Of a DNA stretch of 64,000 nucleotides, positions 49,201-62,985 are shown piece after piece (within the stretch, counting starts at the first letter, position 1; the number at the start of each line of letters is the position of its first letter). The position numbers and the translations under genes were made by a program. The stretch covers positions 2,501-66,500 of the forward strand of contig PQWQ01000030.1 in assembly GCA_002943765.1 (NCBI GenBank), in the 5' to 3' direction. The stretch is from Psoroptes ovis (lineage: Eukaryota; Arthropoda; Arachnida; Sarcoptiformes; Psoroptidae). The notes beneath the pieces are model-generated. The model ran no database searches and had not been told where the DNA came from. It was given only the letters and a program-made list of their open reading frames with translations.

Positions 49201-49463
49201 ATAAATGAAATTCAATCAAATATAATGGAATGATGAAAGCATTCAAACTTTTAATAGAAATGTCTAGGATCAATCAATGATACCAATCAGGTATCATTTG
49301 TGCATTTTACATTTTGTTATTCTTTCATTGGTCAATCACCTGTCAATCGATCAATCGATTATTATTGGTGAAATTGGAAAATTTCTCACCAAAAAACATT
49401 TGCATAAAATCATACAAATCAATCAGTCTTTTTTTGTTGCCAAGTTTAGTGATTAAAAAAATA

Positions 49464-49545
49464 TTAGGCTGTCGGAAAAGTTCATTTAAATTTAATCGAT
49501 AGAGTTGCCAAATGAAAATCGGCCAGAACTTTCGGAACGACCTCA
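49464..49545. mobile_element. 82-bp hairpin MITE, copy 5 (diverged)
   Basis: Starts TTAGGCTGTCGGAAAAG and ends CGGAACGACCTCA between TA dinucleotides. The left arm has lost the TTTTTGCCGATT part, so the hairpin is weaker and the copy looks old. Confidence 0.7.
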
Positions 49546-49707
49546 TAATTGAAATTATGATCATTGTAATTATTTATTTTCTTAATTATTCATTCATTTA
49601 TAATTCAATTTGTTTCGGTTTATCTGTCTGACAAGTAAAAAAACCAATGCTTTGGCTTTTCAAAAAGTTTGTTGCATCGATAAATGGCCATCATGATGAT
49701 CAAAAGC

Positions 49708-49751
<44 letters not shown>

Positions 49752-49755
49752 CCAC
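49708..49755. repeat. (AAT)n microsatellite
   Basis: Eleven perfect AAT units followed by imperfect GATAAT units. Confidence 0.95.
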
Positions 49756-51052
49756 AGCATGAATCTTATATGTTCGGGAGAAAAATAATGATTCTTAAAT
49801 GAAAAAATTATAAGAAAGTGATAATAACACTTGATGAGCATTGTCCAATTTATTTATGTTTTTTCAATGGTCAAATGTCAAAATATTTTGGAAAATATAT
49901 TTTTGAGAAAAACAAATCACTTTTAAGCAATATTTCATTGAAGAAAAATGAAATAGAAATTGCATCTTGAAAAAGAAATTCATTCTTAAATGATACTTTT
50001 AATTTTTGTTGGTTATATTCATTTAATTTGTGGTCGAATAATAATAATTTTGATATTTAATTTATTATTTAGCTCCTCCTGAGAGTGTGTTCATATAATT
50101 TTATAAATGTCTTGCATATCGTCATCATCATGATTATTATTATCAATTTCAAATAATCAATCATTTGATTAATCATTCAAGTATGAATTTCAATTCAAAT
50201 ATTTTTTTTGGTTTTTGCATTTGAAATGAATTCAAAAGTTAAAATTAAATGAAAAATCCAATTCGTTTCAAATGAATTGAAACAATTTTTCTTGAAAATC
50301 AAAACAATTTCTCTTAGTTTTCACCGCGGCCACTAAGACCGACTGCTGCTGTCATTATTATTATTTTGGTGTTATTATATTTTATTTTACATCTTTCCAA
50401 TATTTTGCCATCCACAAACATTTTAAAATGGATGCATTTTTAGTTTTTTATTTTCAAATGATTTCATTGCTTTTATTTTGCTTAGCTCGCTTTCACTAGC
50501 AATTTATCAAGTGATTTGATTTCATGCATGCTCAGTTTTTTCTCCAATTATCATTCAAATAGTTTAAATAATTGACAATCGATCGATTTTTTACTTCGAT
50601 TCAAAAGTTTTGAATTTGATCAAATTTCTTAAACATTGAGATATTCACATTATTTTTAATCTCACACCAGAGATAATTCGACGAATTTGTTTGTTATAAA
50701 TTCCTATTAATTCAATGGAAAAACAATGAATTTTCAGTCCGAAATTAATCTATTGCTAAAATCGATGATTGATTGATTAATTCAAAAAATTCTATCATAT
50801 TTTCAGCACAACTCAATTTGTTATTTGTTGAAATCATAATTGCGCCAAACCTTCAAACCTTCAATCCAATCCAAAATGATAATTGATTTGTAAATTTGGT
50901 TATTTTTTGTTTTCAGCCAAAAAATAATTGACAAATATTAATTATAATCAATCATTTTTTCTCTGATTGTTTCTTCAAGAAAAAAATGAATCGAAAATTA
51001 TCATTTTTGTCAAAATTTAAATTAAAATTGAAAATTTTGATAATTGATTATA

Positions 51053-51135
51053 TTAGGTTGTCCTAAAAGTTTTTGCCTATTATATCCATAGGGAATCATA
51101 TGAGAAAATCGGCAAAAACTCATCGGACAAGCTAA
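51053..51135. mobile_element. 83-bp hairpin MITE, copy 6
   Basis: Starts TTAGGTTGTCCTAAAAG, ends CGGACAAGCTAA, with TA on both sides. Copy 1 internal type with small insertions. Confidence 0.85.
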
Positions 51136-52566
51136 TATTTACATTATTATTATTTAAATAATAATCAACTGAGCAATAATTTTTGACACAAAATTAAGCT
51201 TAAATCAAAGATTAATGGAATCGAAAAAATGAATAAATCATCGAAATGAATGGAAATCATTCACAAAAATTAACCAAACCTAAATGATTACATCCAGATT
51301 TGGTATTTTAGCGTTCGAAAAAATTCAACCAAATCCCAACACAAATCACCCACCTTTTATTTCATTTAATTTATTTTACCACAAAAAATGTTCCCCATTC
51401 CTGATTTGTTTGTTTTTGAATTTGCTTTATGAGAAAATAATAATAATTAATAATAAACATTTCTATTTATTTCGTTTTGTTTGCTTGCCCACATGATTTC
51501 ATCCATTTTTCTTTTTAATTTTGATTATAATCGTTTCATTATTATTTAAATATAAATTAGTTTTGATATTTGTTATTTCAAATGATGCTCATTATCATTT
51601 TTGAATGCTAAATAACTAACTAACAAAATGATGATAATGAATCGAGAAATTTGTTCTAATTTTGTTTGTTTGTACTCTTCTATAGTCAATATCAAACATT
51701 ATGCAAACAATACATAAATGAACAATGCTCAATTGATAACAATTTCAATTTTGAATCCTTATGTTTGATTTTTTCTCATTTTTTCTTCCTTAAAGGAGAA
51801 ACATGTTGAAAACATCATTGTTTATTTGTTCATAATTAGTTTTTAAATGTTTTTGGAACTTGATTGTTGATCATTGTTATTGTCGTTGATTATCATCAAC
51901 CAAAATTCAATGTGTCACTTCCGTATTATTTAGTCATGAAATTATATTTTTCAATATGCAAAAAAACATTCATAATCCTAAATTCAATTTTGTGGATGAA
52001 TTTGCAAATTATGATTATTTAAATGCAATCCTTGAAAGATTATAAAAAATAAAATTTATAGCCATTCCACGTTTTGATAGTATTTAAACAAGTGAACTGT
52101 TTTATTTTTATATTTTAAAATAATTGAATTCAATAAATTAATAGTCCAATGTTTTTTTCATCACATAAAATTCCGATGAATTTTCCTCGTCTGAATTTAA
52201 AATTTGAATAAATGGTTTTCTTCTATTTTTACGCAACAAGTGATTTTATTTAATTGATGCATTTTTTCAAGAATTCGTAAGAAAAATTCATAAATTTCTA
52301 GTCAAAATTTTTTGGCTGAAAATTGTGCTCTCATAATATTTATTTTCTACGACCATATGATGATCATGATGATTTGATACGTCAATTGATATTAGTTTTG
52401 GCGAAAAAGCCCATCCATAAGCCTGTGAAACGACTAAAAACGACTGAAATGACCAATGTCAATGCTTTGTCATTGATATTGATATCACACAGTCATTATA
52501 ATTATTAGGCTTTTTTGAATGTCAATTTTTTTTTATTTTTAATTTATTAATGCTAATTTGTCTTTC

Positions 52567-52589
52567 AAAAAAAAAAAAAAAAAAAAAAA
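52567..52589. repeat. (A)23 tract
   Basis: A run of 23 adenines. No retroelement body or target-site duplication is seen beside it, so it is probably a simple homopolymer and not a SINE tail. Confidence 0.9.
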
Positions 52590-55500
52590 CCAAATGAAAT
52601 TTGAATAAATGATGGCAGAATAAATAAGCAAACATGTTTTTAGGTTTATTTCTTGAATCATTTTCTCTCTGCTTTTTGAACATATTTAATTGACCAAAAC
52701 ATTTGAAATAATTTTCATTGAAGACTGGCCATTTGACCATTGATTCAGCAATTGATCCGGCTCGTTGCAAAAATGTTGTTTTAAAATGAAAACATTTTTG
52801 TCAATGTCAATGCTAATTGCCAACAATAACAACTGATCAAATTTTTAATGAAATCACTTAATCACGTTCAGTATTTATTTATTTTGATGCATAATTAATA
52901 ATCAAAATAAACAAAACAAATCAGAAAGACCCTATCGGGGTACACAAATAATTCGAACGGATCAATTCGTATCTGTTTTGATTTCATTTGTTTATTTACG
53001 TTTATTTGTAAAAGTGTGTGTGTGGTATTTTTATTCAGACAATTTTCAGAATGAAATCCCAGCAAAAATTTTCAATATTTGATATATTTGTCAATTGATC
53101 CACGACAAACAAACAAATTTTTGAATTTATGAATTTTTCTAAGCTCATAAACGAATGATGAATCGTTTACAGCTGCTAAACTTTATGAATGTCATGAATG
53201 ATTATTTCGAATAAGGTGCAGCTGGTCCGTGGTAAATAGTCACCAGCGAAACTTGAAAATTCATTGAAAAATCCAATCAATCCCGAGTCAAGTATCATTA
53301 AAGCTTTATATTTTTATATCAAATTGTTACAATTATTGTTCTCATCATCATTTTTGTACTGAAATTTGATCAAATTTATTTTTGGGGTAATCATTGACTT
53401 TGACATTGATAGCAGCAATTCATCGATGATGACAAAACAAAAATAGAAAATTATTAATCGAAATAATTTCCATAAACTCATTCTAAATATGAGAACATTT
53501 AATTCAAATTTATGAAAAAACACTTGACTTGAATTTATAATTTGAATAAATATTTATCTTTTTTTAAATGATTCGATTGTCAAATTTGGTTTCAAAATCA
53601 ACTTATTGCTTTTCGATTTGTCAATAACCTGTCAAAATAATCATATGATTAGATTTTGAAAGATAAATAAATAAACAAACAAAAACTATCGACAAAAGAT
53701 TAGTTTCAATAATTTAATTGAAATTTCAATTTCTTACAAAAGCCAAAACCATTGATTTCGTATATATTCAAATACAGATTTTTCCATATTTTTGTATAGG
53801 AATAAACAGATATGACCTTTTTTATTGAATGCTTGCGTGAGGTCCAATAAAAATTCAGTTTTATTATCATTTTTTCACTACTTTGTGTTAATTGGATCAA
53901 TATATTTACATTCAAAACGGTATATTGTTTACATATAAATTTTAAATGATTATAGATGCATCAAATCGAAGCAAAAATGTTTTCATGGTGGCCATCATAT
54001 TTGAAAAATGAATTTTTGATCTTAAATAATAATTTCATTTGAAAATTTATTAGTAATTAATTATTCGACAAGAAAATAGGAAAAAATTCAAGGTGCTGTA
54101 TTCATTCATTTTTTCCTATTTCAAATTCATTAAATTATTTCGATGAAGGTAATAAAATAGCAAGAATAACTAATTCAAAGATCTAGTCAACCATACATAC
54201 ATCCTTCATAGATCCGTTTTTGGCCATCATCATTTTAGCATTTTTTCTCCTGTGTTTCTGGTAAATTATCGATCCATCATTCATTCATCATCATCTTATT
54301 AATTAACAACTTATCATTATTATTATTATTAAGATCATCATTTTATATCAGACCAGTTTTCAACGATTATTAATCCTCCAGTTTTTATTGTCCATACATT
54401 TTGATGCATCACATTTTTCTAAGAATTTTCATTTTATTTCTTTCTAATTTGATTTGATTTTGTTTTCAAGTTTTTTGATAATAATTTATTGCTATTAATA
54501 TACACACACATATCGCATGCTGTTCCACATGTTGTTTTTGACCAAGACTAATTAGCCACCATCGAAGTTTTCATTTTTTAATTATAATTATTAATATTCT
54601 AATTGAAATTGTTGTTGATTCATTCGGGCTTTTCTACTTGTCAGTACTTGTCAATCACAAACATTATTTCAAGCTTTATTTTAATAGTTTTGCAAATCTT
54701 AAAGTTATTAAATCGTTTTATTTTTTCAGCTATTTTTTCAAAATATTCACAAAAATCAATCAGATCAATGATGGCACAGAAAATTGAATATTAAGGTTGG
54801 GAGATTTAATTGATATCATCATCATTATTACAAATATGATTAGAGAGTCAATGGAATCAATAAACAACAAATGACAAGTCAAAAAATATCAGAAACGCGT
54901 CAAAATATCAGCGGGTAAGTCAACAAAAAATTGTAATTATTCATTTATTAATTTGATTTCAAGTATTTAAAATGTCAATGATAAAATATAATGAATGCTA
55001 TTTAAATCATCATCAAAACATTTTATTCCATATTTTAACATAATTCACAATATTCATCGATATAATCAAAACTGAACACATTTGTACACAACATTCAAGT
55101 TTAACTAAGCCAAACAATCATCAAACAACAGCAACATTGTGAAATTCATCGATAAAATATAGAATCATGAATAACTATCAATTGCATGTATTAGAATTAA
55201 TTAAATATTATTATTTAGCTGACATTGATGATCATCATCAACAAGATCGATAACAAAACATGCATGTTGTTTTGACCTGTCGACACACACTTGTCAAAAG
55301 TCAAAATATTTTTATTTTCAAGTTTCTTTCTGATTGATTTTCGAATTAATGCTTAGTTTCAAGTCAAAAAAGATATTAATTGGTGGGAGGGTGGTAGTGA
55401 TGATGGTGTTCAGTTTGGGTGTGGGATCATCACAATAATATTTTGACATCAAAAATCGATAAGACTAATTGTGTTCGATAATTTTTTAATTTCTGACAAA

Positions 55501-56238
55501 CATCAAAATAAATGAACACAAAAAAAATTTAAATTATTATTTCAATCATTTTTAGCATCATTCATTACAGCAGGAGTTCTAAGGCGTTTTATTTTCTTTT
55601 AATGTTCTTATTTGATGAACAATATTCCATAACAAAAACAGCCATGATGATGATGATATGATGTTATCTTACACAATAGACAAGCCTAATGTTGTTGTTA
55701 TCCCTTAATCAGAATGTATAGTTTTATTGATCGTATCTCGTTAGAGAAATTATTTGTTATTATTTGAATTGATAATCATATAATAACATATTAAACAATT
55801 TGACATTCATTCAATGAATTTTAATTGGATTTGCTAATTTTTTTTCATGAAAATTTAATTAAATGAAATTATCATCAATTTCAATGAATTAAACATTTAA
55901 AATATATAAGTGGTGATGTGTGAATGTTTTTCTTCTTTCAATCTATTTTGGCCAATTAATATTCTAAATAAAAATCATTAAATGAATCGATCTTTACATT
56001 TTAAATTACTGATAAATTTCGTAAACACTATTTTGGCATTAATTCTATAATAAATAATAATAATTTTGATTATTCGAATCTAAGTTTATATGGTAGATGC
56101 TTTTGAATAACAAGGTTTTTATGTTTAAGATAAACAATCAATTGTAATCAATCCACACAAACAAACACCATTTCATTCATATAAAGTCTCAAAGGTTTGT
56201 GTTTCAATTTCAAATATAAGCAGATATTTCTGTAAATA

Positions 56239-56319
56239 TTAGGTTGTCCCATAAGTTTTTGCCGATTTTCACACGTTTTACCAATTAGTAAATCGGCAAG
56301 AATTTATGGGACAACCTAA
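56239..56319. mobile_element. 81-bp hairpin MITE, copy 7 (second subfamily)
   Basis: Starts TTAGGTTGTCCCATAAG, ends GGGACAACCTAA, with TA on both sides. The loop TTTTCACACGTTTTACCAAT is unlike copy 1 but matches copy 11, so a second subfamily exists. Confidence 0.87.
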
Positions 56320-56391
56320 TATTATTTTGCTGATTTCATACCTCTTACTGCGAAAAAAAAATCAAAGGATGGTAATTTAAATTTATTATTA

Positions 56392-56473
56392 TTAGGTTGT
56401 CCGAAAAGTTTTTGTCGATTTTTCAATGATTTTCCAAACGATATAATCGGCAAAAACTTTACGGACAACATAA
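56392..56473. mobile_element. 82-bp hairpin MITE, copy 8
   Basis: Starts TTAGGTTGTCCGAAAAG, ends CGGACAACATAA, with TA on both sides, only 72 bp after copy 7. Internal part is copy 1 type, reversed (CGATATAATCGGC at the right). Confidence 0.85.
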
Positions 56474-56887
56474 TATTTTTCGATTATTGCCAGAAATTCC
56501 TTAGCAAAATCATCAGAATGATGATTATTATGAGGTTTTTTGTAAGAAAGAAAGAATTCAAAATTCATTCATTAAAAAATAAGGTTCGGTCACTCACTCA
56601 TTCACTGACTAATCAAACAAATCACTAGTCCATTGACCATAGTTGAAAAAATGCAATAAACATTCAAATACATTCTTTAATTAATTGATGAGATCATATT
56701 CAACACAAACAAACATTATTCCAAACCATTGACTACTGCTCATCAAAATTCATTGGTTCTAATAATAATATCTATCAAACAAGCTGCTACGAAGCCATGC
56801 ACAGTATGACTTAATTTGTATTGTTTTTTTTTCATTCAGTCGATTGTCGACACTAATCTTGTATTGATGTTTCTGTCCGAAAATGTA

Positions 56888-56911
56888 TTAGGTTGTCCCA
56901 TAAGTTCTGGC
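56888..56911. mobile_element. Half element: single terminal repeat of the hairpin family
   Basis: TTAGGTTGTCCCATAAGTTC follows a TA, but no second arm is found downstream. This is a deleted or solo end, the third family member within 700 bp. Confidence 0.6.
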
Positions 56912-57356
56912 TGTTTCTAAGCAAGACCTTGATTTTGATTGTGTCAAAATAATATTTATTCGAATAATTTAACAGATTTGTCTTGTTCAATTCATCATCC
57001 ATCATTTGATAATCATTTTGTTTATACTTATTTTGATTTCCTTTCATTTCATTTGAATTAATTGTTTTTTGTTTTGTAATTAAAACAATTATGATTTTGG
57101 TGGATGTGAGTTCAATTTATTAAATGAAAAGAGAAATAAGCTTTTGATTGTGTTGAATTGTAATTTACTTATCAAAATAAATTAAGAAAATCTTCTCTTG
57201 TTGAAATGATTATAACCAGATTTTATTTAAATTAATATTTTTCTACTCTCTCAGACATGATCTATGGATTTTGAACATGCTTTGCTCCGTTGCTAATTTT
57301 AATATTTATTTGTTTATTCAAATCTATTCGTGTGTTAATTTGCAACCATCATCATC

Positions 57357-57398
57357 ATTATTATTTGATCATCATGATGAAGATGATCAAATAATAAT
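57357..57398. repeat. Perfect 17-bp inverted repeat with 8-base loop
   Basis: ATTATTATTTGATCATC at 57357-57373 is the exact reverse complement of 57382-57398. It is not related to the TTAGGTTGTCC elements. Confidence 0.85.
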
Positions 57399-58927
57399 CA
57401 TTTGGGGGATGGTTTGGTTGTTGAATATTTCGTTGTTGGTTATTTATTGTGTGTATTGAATCATTTTCATGTCTGGTTAATCGAAACGGTTAAGGCCATT
57501 AAATACTTTTCAAACTAGTCTAAATTGCAACGGATGTAATTTCTGTTTTTCTGTAAGTTTTAGCCAATAAACAAATCATTTGGGCAATTAAAATTTTTCT
57601 CAAAACTCAAAGCCAATTCAATATAAATAAATATTATTTTTTAGCAAATTTATTTATTGAGAGAAAATGTCATAAATTTTCTTTTTGTCCTGGCAAATAT
57701 CGAAACTAATGTAATGATTCAATTTTCTGAATTATTTATCATCACATAAATGATGCTTAGTATTATTTATCAATCAATATAGGGCTTTACAAATCACAAT
57801 TATTTGAACATCCAAACAAAATAATCATATCGTTTTTTTGTGCTGTGAATGATGATGATGAATTGAGCACAATCAAAAATATTCGAAGCGAAAATTGCCA
57901 TATGGTTTTTTGCATGCATTCAATGTAACAACTGATTCACATTGATCAGTGATAGTTGTGAGACATTATTTTGATAATAAAAACTGATCATTTTAAAAAC
58001 AAAAACCGTACATCTTTTATTTTATTAATTTTTAAAAATTCAGACAAATTTTTTTTTTATGTGAATCACATTGAAAACATATCGAACCATTCGTGGCCAT
58101 GGCCAGAAATTTTAAAAATGTTTTGAAAATGTTTGACTTTTTCCACCCCATTTTGCTTGTACTTGGAAAATTTATGTGAATGCATTTAACCCTTCCAAAT
58201 TCATTCATTCACCAATGACCATTCATTTATTCATTTCGATAGTAAAGAAAAAATGAGCAACAGCAAAGCACTAATATATATTCGTGATCTTATAAAATCA
58301 AACATTTTTATTTGAAATTTACATTCTTTGTTGAAGCATGTGGCCTTAACATGCGGAATTTTGAATAGTATTAAGCGAATGCTAATAATCAACAAAATGA
58401 TTATTATTATTATGGTGTGAACATCACATATCATCATCGTTTCATAATGAAAATGATAATAATGATAATGATCATGAAATAGCAGGCTGTTGCAATATTC
58501 CGACAAGCATTTGCTTAATTTCAAATAAAATAAAATATATGTGAATTATTATCTACATTTTTGAAATAAGCATATTTATAAATAAAAATTTGCTTAATTT
58601 CGTAATTTAAAATTGAATACCATTCGTATTTGTACACATCTTATCATCGTTCATATGCACAATATTCGTAAATAGTATTACTAATTCGATTATTACACAC
58701 ACACTACGATTATTAATGATGGTGAATGTAAAATGAATGATGAAAAAATTTCCATAAATAAAATTATTCGTTTGGCTACCAAAAACCTTTAATTCTAAAT
58801 GCACAGCTTTACAATTCTAAATGATAATCATCCTTAATAATATTTATATGCCAATATTTCTAAGCCATTTCATTCCAACCAGGCAAAGCAAAAGAGAGGA
58901 TATATGAAAATAAATTATAGAATGATA

Positions 58928-59006
58928 TTAGGTTGTCCTATAAGTTCTTGCCGTTTTTTAATTTTTTTTCATCAGAAAAACGACAAGAACTTATTGGACA
59001 ACCCAA
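58928..59006. mobile_element. 79-bp hairpin MITE, copy 10 (third subfamily)
   Basis: Starts TTAGGTTGTCCTATAAG, ends TTGGACAACCCAA; TA precedes it. The inner stem is CTTGCCGTTTTT paired with AAAAACGACAAG and the loop is T-rich, distinct from the other copies. Confidence 0.8.
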
Positions 59007-61334
59007 ATATTTACGAAAAAAATATTTTAAATGAAAAATTTTGACCGTGAAAATGTGAATAAATAAATAAATAATATTTATTTTAGACATTTTTGACACT
59101 TTAAGCAAAAGCACCTGTTTTTGATGATGATCATTATTATTATTCATCATATCTAATATGATGATGATAATGATCATCATCATTAATTTATTATTATTTT
59201 CGAATGTTTAAACCAAAATAATTATTTATTTCATTTTTGACACTTGTCATTATTCATTTTTTTTGTCATTGAAAATACTTAGTTTTTTTCTGTCTTTGAT
59301 GCAAAGTGATAAATAATTAAAATTTTTTGAAATGTTGATTGTGAATAATCCTTAATTAAATATAATGATAATTAGTGGTTAATTATTTTTTTCCTTCTTA
59401 AAATGTGCTAAATGGTTCACGTATACTTCTTTTGTCTCAAATAATTTGTCATTGGCCATCTTTGTCTTTAATTTTAATTATCGTTTTGTAATAATCTGAA
59501 AGCTGATTAGTAAATTTTTCACTCTGTGCCATTTGATTGGCTACCAATCAAATAAAAAAAAATTAATTTTTTTTTGTTTTGAAATTTCATTATTTCATTC
59601 AGTAATTTCATTCGAATTAAACTTTTTTCGATCTAAGGTATTTTTAGCGAGTGTACAACAATGGCTTTCCATCTAAGTTTCTTAGACAATGCCACTAACG
59701 TTAAATTTATTATGATCAGACCAACACAAAAAAGATTCAAACGATGCATCATTAAAAAAAAAATCCAATACCATTTATTTTTATCGCGAAAAATGCACAG
59801 TTCAATGAATTTTAGAATAGTTTTTTTGAATAATAATCATAATCACACAGGTTTGGTTCATTAATATGAACATTCGCAAAAACAATCGATTATAAAATTT
59901 CATCTTTATTTTTAATTTCTTCGAATCATTATTTTGATTCCATGCATACATACGTCAATCAAAATGTCAATAACCAAAAGAATTTTCATTGTTATATATT
60001 TTTGATTGAGAAATTGAAATATTCAAATGTCAGTCCATGGCATATCATGAGATAACTAGAGTATCATTATTATCGGTTTCAACACGTTTTTTGGAAACAG
60101 CAAGCTGTCATCACACTGAAAATTTTTTTGAATCCAATCAAATTAACATCATGTAAACCTTTGACCCAAAAAATGTGCTGAAATCAATTGCTATTGTTAA
60201 CTGACCAGATTTTGTTGTTTGTCCAAATGAATAATCATATTCTAATATGGATCATCTTCATTCATATCATTCGAACCAGTCAAAGAATAATTTGATCACG
60301 TTTTTTATCATAAAATAATGAAATCATTATTAAATATAACAACAACGAAAAGCCCATCATCATCATAATATTTTCATTATTAATTTTGTATGTTGATTTG
60401 TTTTCATTGTTTTTTATTTGATGGGCAATCAACACGATCATTTTGTTTAATAAATAATCATTTTGTCGCTGTTTTTGTTTTGACCATATTCATCCTAACG
60501 AATGAAATGATCATCTTCATTTAAATTTTGATATAAAATATTCCTTAATAATTTGCAAATAATCATTTCCATTTGACATTCGAACGTTGGCCACACCAAC
60601 ACAATAACAGCGAAAAAGGCCAAGCCAAACTTTTGTTGATTGTTTATTAACGAGCTTATTATAATAATGATAATTGAAGGCAAATCATCATCAATTGTTG
60701 TGAATATGTATTTAATTGATCAACAACACTAACTAAACAAAAACAGAATGGTAACGTTCGAAGAAAATAAGTAAGAAAATAAATAATTAAAATAGTATTA
60801 TTCTCATTTCATTTTGATTGTTCTTGTTCCTGTCATAATAAGCTGCCCATCATCATCTATTTATTTGAATTACTTTCTTTATTCCATTTCTTCAAATATT
60901 CATCATTTGATAGCTTCGTCTATATTTTTGTGGCTTCAGTTTTGTTTTTATCGTGAATTGATACGGATCAACAACAACACTAATAATAATAACAATAGCC
61001 CCACTATCATCATCATCATTTATTCGAAAAAAATTGACGGCCATATTCGTGTTTTTTCTCTGTCTAATAAATTGAATAGAAATGATGTTTGAATGGTAGA
61101 ATAGAGCACAGTAAAATGCAAGTAATTGGTAATAATGAATATATGGACGATGCTGTTGTTGATGAGTTAACGAGAAACTTGTTAACACTAATCATCAACA
61201 GCAACATTGATGTTCTCATTTTTTCACGATTCATTAAATTTTTTCAATTTTATAATCTCTTCAATTATATACCAAGTTTGGAAATAAATAAATGAATGAT
61301 GATAAACAAGTAGAAAATTTATATTTGAAATGTA

Positions 61335-61414
61335 TTAGTTTGTCCGATAAGTTTTTGCCGATTTTCACATGTTTTTCAATCAGTAAATCGGCAAAAACTT
61401 TTAGGACAACCTAA
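61335..61414. mobile_element. 80-bp hairpin MITE, copy 11
   Basis: Starts TTAGTTTGTCCGATAAG, ends AGGACAACCTAA; TA precedes it. Internal loop TTTTCACATGTTTTTCAATC matches copy 7. Confidence 0.85.
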
Positions 61415-61930
61415 ATAAATTATAATTTGATTGGCAGAATTTTAGTCTATGTGCAATATTATCGTCGAGTAGATTTTTAGAAAAATTTTCACACTTTTCA
61501 ATATTTTCATTCTAAATTTTAAAACATCAATCTCTTATGAGAAAAATAGAACAAAAGATGAAATGAACGAAAAAATAGAAGAAATGAGAATAATTAGCAT
61601 ATTTTCAATTAAATCTTTTCAAATTAAAAACAAATATATCAATAACTCATGGATCATAAAGAAATAAATGAGCAACCGCTATCAATGATTTTGCTTAATG
61701 AATGAATTATAAAAATAATTATTATTGTTATTATCTCATTTACTTAAAGTTGATCTTGAATATATATGAATGAATAGATGCAGATGCAGATGTTTTCATT
61801 TCACCTTAGTTATTATTAAACTGAGATGCTTTTCATTAACAAAAATAATTATTATTCAATGGCATGTGCATCTGTTTGAGTTTGTCATATTTATCATAAA
61901 TTATATTTTATTTTTCTCAATCCATTTAAG

Positions 61931-61948
61931 GTGTGTGTGTGTGTGTGT
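61931..61948. repeat. (GT)9 microsatellite
   Basis: Nine GT dinucleotides. Confidence 0.9.
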
Positions 61949-62985
61949 TTATATTCATTAAAAATAGTGAGTATTATATGATTAGAATTTAATCATTCGT
62001 AAACAATCAATAAATTGTTTGAATACTGCTTGTTGCTTATGTGTTTGGCCAATCAGAATTAATGATGATGATGAATATTATTATTAACAAATACATTTCA
62101 TTGTGTAGTTGAATGGTTTTGAATTCATCCATTGATAATAAATATCAATCTTGTATGTATTAAAATGTGCGATCTTTAAAAAAAACAATCAATCCATTCA
62201 GAACAATATAACCAAAACCAATAAGTAATTAATATTAAACAACAAAAACAAAAGTCTACAACTATCAACTGCTCATTCATTCATTCAAATTTCTTATTTT
62301 CTTATTTAATATTTATGTGTTTTAAATTTGGTCAAATCACATAAGATCTTAACAACCTTCTCTGCTGTTGTTCATTTATTTATTTTCTCATTATCACACA
62401 TTCAATTTGATGATGGTAATAATTTGGGATGATGATAATTTGTTTCGATCATTCATTTTTAGCCATCATCAGAACATTATTATTTTAATCTACTTGAATC
62501 ATATTGAATTGAATGTTTGCTAAACAGAAACATTAACAAGATATTTAATTATATCACGAATCATATAAACTGTTGTTGTGTTGTATGATATGAAAAAATG
62601 ACGGGCTAACAATTAAAATTATTTGGCTAAACAACATGGTTTAATTATTTTTATTTTTGAATATAATTCATTCATTTATATATTCACTAAATGAATAAAT
62701 AATAACACGATAATAGCACATGCATATTTTCGCTACAATTTTTGTTTTTCTCAAATCTTAAGAAATACATATTTACGCTAAATTAAGACAGTTCACGCAA
62801 ATCTTGAATAAAATTATTGTTTATATCAAGGTTATGCTATTTTTCACACTACCACCACTGCTGTGTGCTCATTGTGCTTTATCATTACTATTTGCATTCA
62901 TTTTTGTCTTAGATGAAACAGTTTTGAGTTGATCAACATTCAAATCAAAAATTAACTCTTTTTTTTCATTTTCAATTACAGGGTT

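Larger units (their letters stand above)
35955..62985. other. 27-kb gene desert downstream of the EMX-type gene
   Basis: I find no supported exon, tRNA, snRNA or known miRNA here. Translated frames are short, scattered over both strands and biased to Ile/Asn/Phe/Leu codons by base composition. The region contains the EMX 3' UTR (to ~36340), ten complete hairpin elements and one half element, simple repeats, and a few GC-richer patches. Next to a single developmental regulator, the likeliest role is a cis-regulatory landscape; unspliced or lineage-specific RNAs cannot be excluded. Confidence 0.6.

Noticed and set aside
52567..52589. A23 tract as the tail of a retroposed element
   Set aside because: No element body, promoter boxes or target-site duplication found beside it.
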